The notes beneath the pieces were generated by a model. That model was not told where the DNA came from, made no database searches, and saw only the letters and a list, made by a program, of their open reading frames with translations. Made by a program: the position numbers and the translations under genes. Below are positions 39,368 through 41,429 of a stretch of 41,429 nt of DNA, piece after piece. Source of the stretch: Pseudoflavonifractor sp. AF19-9AC (GTDB lineage: Bacteria; Bacillota; Clostridia; Oscillospirales; Oscillospiraceae); NCBI RefSeq assembly GCF_003478995.1, contig NZ_QUGI01000012.1, positions 1-41,429 of the forward strand, written 5' to 3'. Every line of letters starts with the position of its first letter. The first letter of the stretch is position 1.

Positions 39368-41203
39368 TTGAGTCGATTAGCTATTGAGACCCCCGGCCAG
39401 ACCCAGACCGTACTGAGCGGCCTGTACCGGGATATGGGCCGGCGCATCAGCGCCAGCCAGCCCGGGCTGTGCCCGGTGGACATGTCGCTGAACTTTCTGC
39501 GGCTGTGCCATGCCCAGACCTGCGGCAAGTGCGTGCCCTGCCGCATCGGGCTGGGCCAGCTGGCCGTACTCATTGAGCAGGTGCTGGACCGCACCGCCAC
39601 CCTGGAGACCATCGACCTCATTGAGCGCACCGCCCGGGTCATTGCCGACTCGGCGGACTGCGCCATCGGCTTCGAAGCAGCCAATATGGTGCTGCTGGGC
39701 ATTCGGGGCTTCCGGGAGGACTATGAGGAGCACATCCTCCACGGCCGGTGCATCTGCGGGCTAAGCCACCCGGTGCCCTGCGTGTCCACCTGCCCCGCCC
39801 ACGTGGACATCCCCGGCTACGTGGCCCTGGTCCGGGAGGGGCGGTACGAGGACGCGGTGCGCCTCATCCGTAAAGATAACCCCTTCCCCGCCGTGTGCGC
39901 CTATGTGTGCGAGCACCCCTGCGAGGCCCAGTGCCGGCGGCGGATGGTGGATGACAGCGTGAACATCTGCGGGCTCAAGCGCTACGCCGTGGACCACTCC
40001 CCCGACCTGTCCGCGCCCTCCAGGGCGGCTGACACTGGGAAGCGGGTGGCCGTCATCGGCGGCGGTCCCGGCGGCCTCACCGCGGCCTACTACCTGTCCC
40101 TCATGGGCCACAAGGTCACCGTGTATGAGCAGCGCCCCAAACTGGGCGGCATGCTGCGCTACGGCATTCCCGACTACCGCCTGCCCCAGGATGTGCTGGA
40201 CCGGGATATCACCCACATTCTCTCCACCGGCATCACCGTCCGCACCGGCGTCTCCATCGGCCTGGACATGGACATGGAGGAGCTCCAGAAGCGCTATGAC
40301 GCGGTGTATATCGCCATCGGCGCCCACACCGACAAGAAGCTGGGGCTGGGGGGCGAGGAGGCGGAGAACGTGGTCAGCGCCGTGGAGCTGCTGCGCAACA
40401 TCGGCGAGGGCCGGGTGCCCGACTTCACCGGCAAGCGGGTATGTGTCATCGGCGGCGGCAATGTGTCCATGGACGCCACCCGCACCGCCCTGCGCCTGGG
40501 GGCCCAGCAGGTCACCTGCGTGTACCGCCGCCGGGTGGAGGACATGACCGCCCTTGCCGAGGAGATTGAGGAGGCCATGGCCGAGGGCTGCCAGATTCTG
40601 CCCCTCCAGGCCCCCGCCCGCATTGAGGCCGGTCCCGACGGCAAGGTGGCCGCCCTGTGGACCCGTCCCCAGCTCATCACCTCCTACGGGAAGGACGGAC
40701 GGCCCCGCCCCGTGGACGCGGACCAGAAGGAGTTCCGCATCCCCTGCGACTACGTTATCGTGGCCATCGGCCAGGCCATCGTGGCCCAGCCCTTTGAGGC
40801 GGTGGGCGTTACCACCCGCCGGGGTGCCATCCAGGCCGACCTCACCAGTTCGGTGCCCGGGGTGGACAACGTCTTTGCCGGCGGCGACGCCGTTTCCGGT
40901 CCTGCCACCGTCATCCGCGCCGTGGCGGCGGGCAAGGTGGCTGCCGCCAACATCGACAACTTCCTGGGCTTTGACCATAAAATGCACTGCGAGGTGGACA
41001 TTCCCCCTGCCCACCTGACCAACACCCCGCCTTGCGGCCGGGTCAATCTGAAAAACCGGCACCTCAACGACTACCGGGGCAGCTTCGAACTGCTCAAGGA
41101 GGGCATGAGCTGTGAGGAGGCGACCCAGGAGGCCAGCCGCTGCCTGCGCTGCGACCACTTCGGCTACGGAATCTTCAAGGGAGGGAGGAGCAGAGAATGG
41201 TAA
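39368..41203 (+). CDS. NuoF-C/NfnB-like fused iron-sulfur flavoprotein (611 aa)
   Basis: TTG 39368 has AAGGAGG ~9 bases before it. Residues ~48-118 match the C-terminal 4Fe-4S domain of NuoF (HAQTCGKCVPCRIGLGQL and DCAIGFEAAN). Residues ~125-215 are the 4Fe-4S N-domain of GltD/NfnB-type proteins (CVSTCPAHVDIP, CAYVCEHPCEAQC). An FAD/NAD(P)H oxidoreductase follows, with GGGPGGLTAAYYLSLMGHKV, GGGNVSMDATRTALRLGA and VFAGGDAVSGPATVIRAVAA. It likely moves electrons between NAD(P)H and ferredoxin or the downstream 2Fe-2S protein, with which it overlaps by 7 bases. The fusion suggests an electron-bifurcating or hydrogenase-linked role. By eye it is more GC-rich than the gltS gene. Confidence 0.87.
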   Translation: MSRLAIETPGQTQTVLSGLYRDMGRRISASQPGLCPVDMSLNFLRLCHAQTCGKCVPCRIGLGQLAVLIEQVLDRTATLETIDLIERTARVIADSADCAIGFEAANMVLLGIRGFREDYEEHILHGRCICGLSHPVPCVSTCPAHVDIPGYVALVREGRYEDAVRLIRKDNPFPAVCAYVCEHPCEAQCRRRMVDDSVNICGLKRYAVDHSPDLSAPSRAADTGKRVAVIGGGPGGLTAAYYLSLMGHKVTVYEQRPKLGGMLRYGIPDYRLPQDVLDRDITHILSTGITVRTGVSIGLDMDMEELQKRYDAVYIAIGAHTDKKLGLGGEEAENVVSAVELLRNIGEGRVPDFTGKRVCVIGGGNVSMDATRTALRLGAQQVTCVYRRRVEDMTALAEEIEEAMAEGCQILPLQAPARIEAGPDGKVAALWTRPQLITSYGKDGRPRPVDADQKEFRIPCDYVIVAIGQAIVAQPFEAVGVTTRRGAIQADLTSSVPGVDNVFAGGDAVSGPATVIRAVAAGKVAAANIDNFLGFDHKMHCEVDIPPAHLTNTPPCGRVNLKNRHLNDYRGSFELLKEGMSCEEATQEASRCLRCDHFGYGIFKGGRSREW

Positions 41204-41429
41204 ACCTCACCATTGACGGCCGCCCCGTCCAGGTGCCCGAGGGCACCACCATTCTGGAGGCCGCCCGGCAGGCCGACATCCACATCCCCCACCTGTGCTA
41301 CCTGAAGGGCATCAACGAGATTGCCGCCTGCCGGGTGTGCTGCGTGGAGGTGGAAGGCGAGCGTGCCATGGTCACCGCCTGCAACAACCCCGTTCAGGAG
41401 GGCATGGCCGTCCACACCAACTCCCCCCG
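41197..41429 (+). CDS. 2Fe-2S N-terminus of an [FeFe]-hydrogenase or NuoG-like protein, cut by edge
   Basis: My translation from ATG 41197 (GGGAGG ~10 bases before) gives a plant-type 2Fe-2S ferredoxin domain. It opens VNLTIDGRPVQVPEGTTILE, and the cluster cysteines lie in HLCYLKG, ACRVCCVEVEG and TACNNPV. This is the usual start of [FeFe]-hydrogenases of group A and of NuoG/FdhA-type subunits. The gene starts inside the previous one, so they form an operon and likely one complex. The deciding H-cluster part lies beyond the window. Confidence 0.82.
   Translation, partial: MVNLTIDGRPVQVPEGTTILEAARQADIHIPHLCYLKGINEIAACRVCCVEVEGERAMVTACNNPVQEGMAVHTNSP

Overview
The window looks like a chromosome segment of a gut-type Clostridia member of the Oscillospiraceae kind (Flavonifractor/Pseudoflavonifractor-like). 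This is an inference from gene style: Gram-positive lipoproteins, strong AGGAGG ribosome sites, sigma-A promoters with 17-bp spacers, an SLH-domain protein, KtrAB-type potassium uptake and HyuA/HyuB with an [FeFe]-hydrogenase-like module. No ribosomal marker is present to fix the genus.

Layout. (1) 1-6.7 kb, all minus strand: an ECF-type sigma factor cut by the left edge, a secreted beta-helix lipoprotein, a small lipoprotein, a membrane Ser/Thr kinase with an extracellular leucine-rich-repeat domain, and a helix-turn-helix gene. (2) 6.9-13.2 kb: a small integrative element with an intact tyrosine recombinase, cargo of secreted proteins (WG-repeat, SLH, DUF4358 and SGNH-hydrolase genes), and strong hairpins that may be transfer-related. 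(3) 13.2-27.2 kb: a one-directional potassium island with kdpE, kdpD, a TM-anchored unknown, ktrA, ktrB, a 64-residue membrane protein, kdpC, kdpB, kdpA, kdpF, a 32-residue membrane peptide and a second KdpD that lacks its kinase domains. A remnant of an integrase C-terminus follows. (4) 27.5-39.3 kb: a catabolic locus with an RpiR regulator, an enolase-like protein lacking several catalytic residues and a glycerate 2-kinase on the minus strand. Divergent from these are hyuA, hyuB, an aldo/keto reductase, an aldehyde dehydrogenase and a GltS-type symporter. (5) 39.4 kb to the edge: a fused NuoF-C/NfnB-like flavoprotein and the start of a 2Fe-2S protein that resembles [FeFe]-hydrogenase or NuoG.

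The main structural discovery is that regions 2 and 3 are delimited by three copies (6968-7012, 13193-13237, 27217-27261) of the same 45-nt piece of a tRNA gene. It runs from the anticodon loop to CCA of tRNA-Thr(GGT), always on the minus strand and always next to a terminator-like hairpin. Shared 10-bp repeats (GTGTGGGTCA), spaced like integrase arm sites, flank them. I read this as a tandem array of elements inserted one after another into a tRNA-Thr gene whose intact copy is not in the window. On this reading the whole Kdp/Ktr potassium-uptake system is cargo of a decayed element.

How the genes may work together: KdpDE would sense potassium or turgor and drive kdpFABC and possibly ktrAB. 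The truncated KdpD keeps the sensory half and could modulate the full kinase. In region 4, RpiR probably controls a divergent pair of operons for uptake and breakdown of an unidentified acidic or lactam-like substrate that ends in glycerate and 2-phosphoglycerate.
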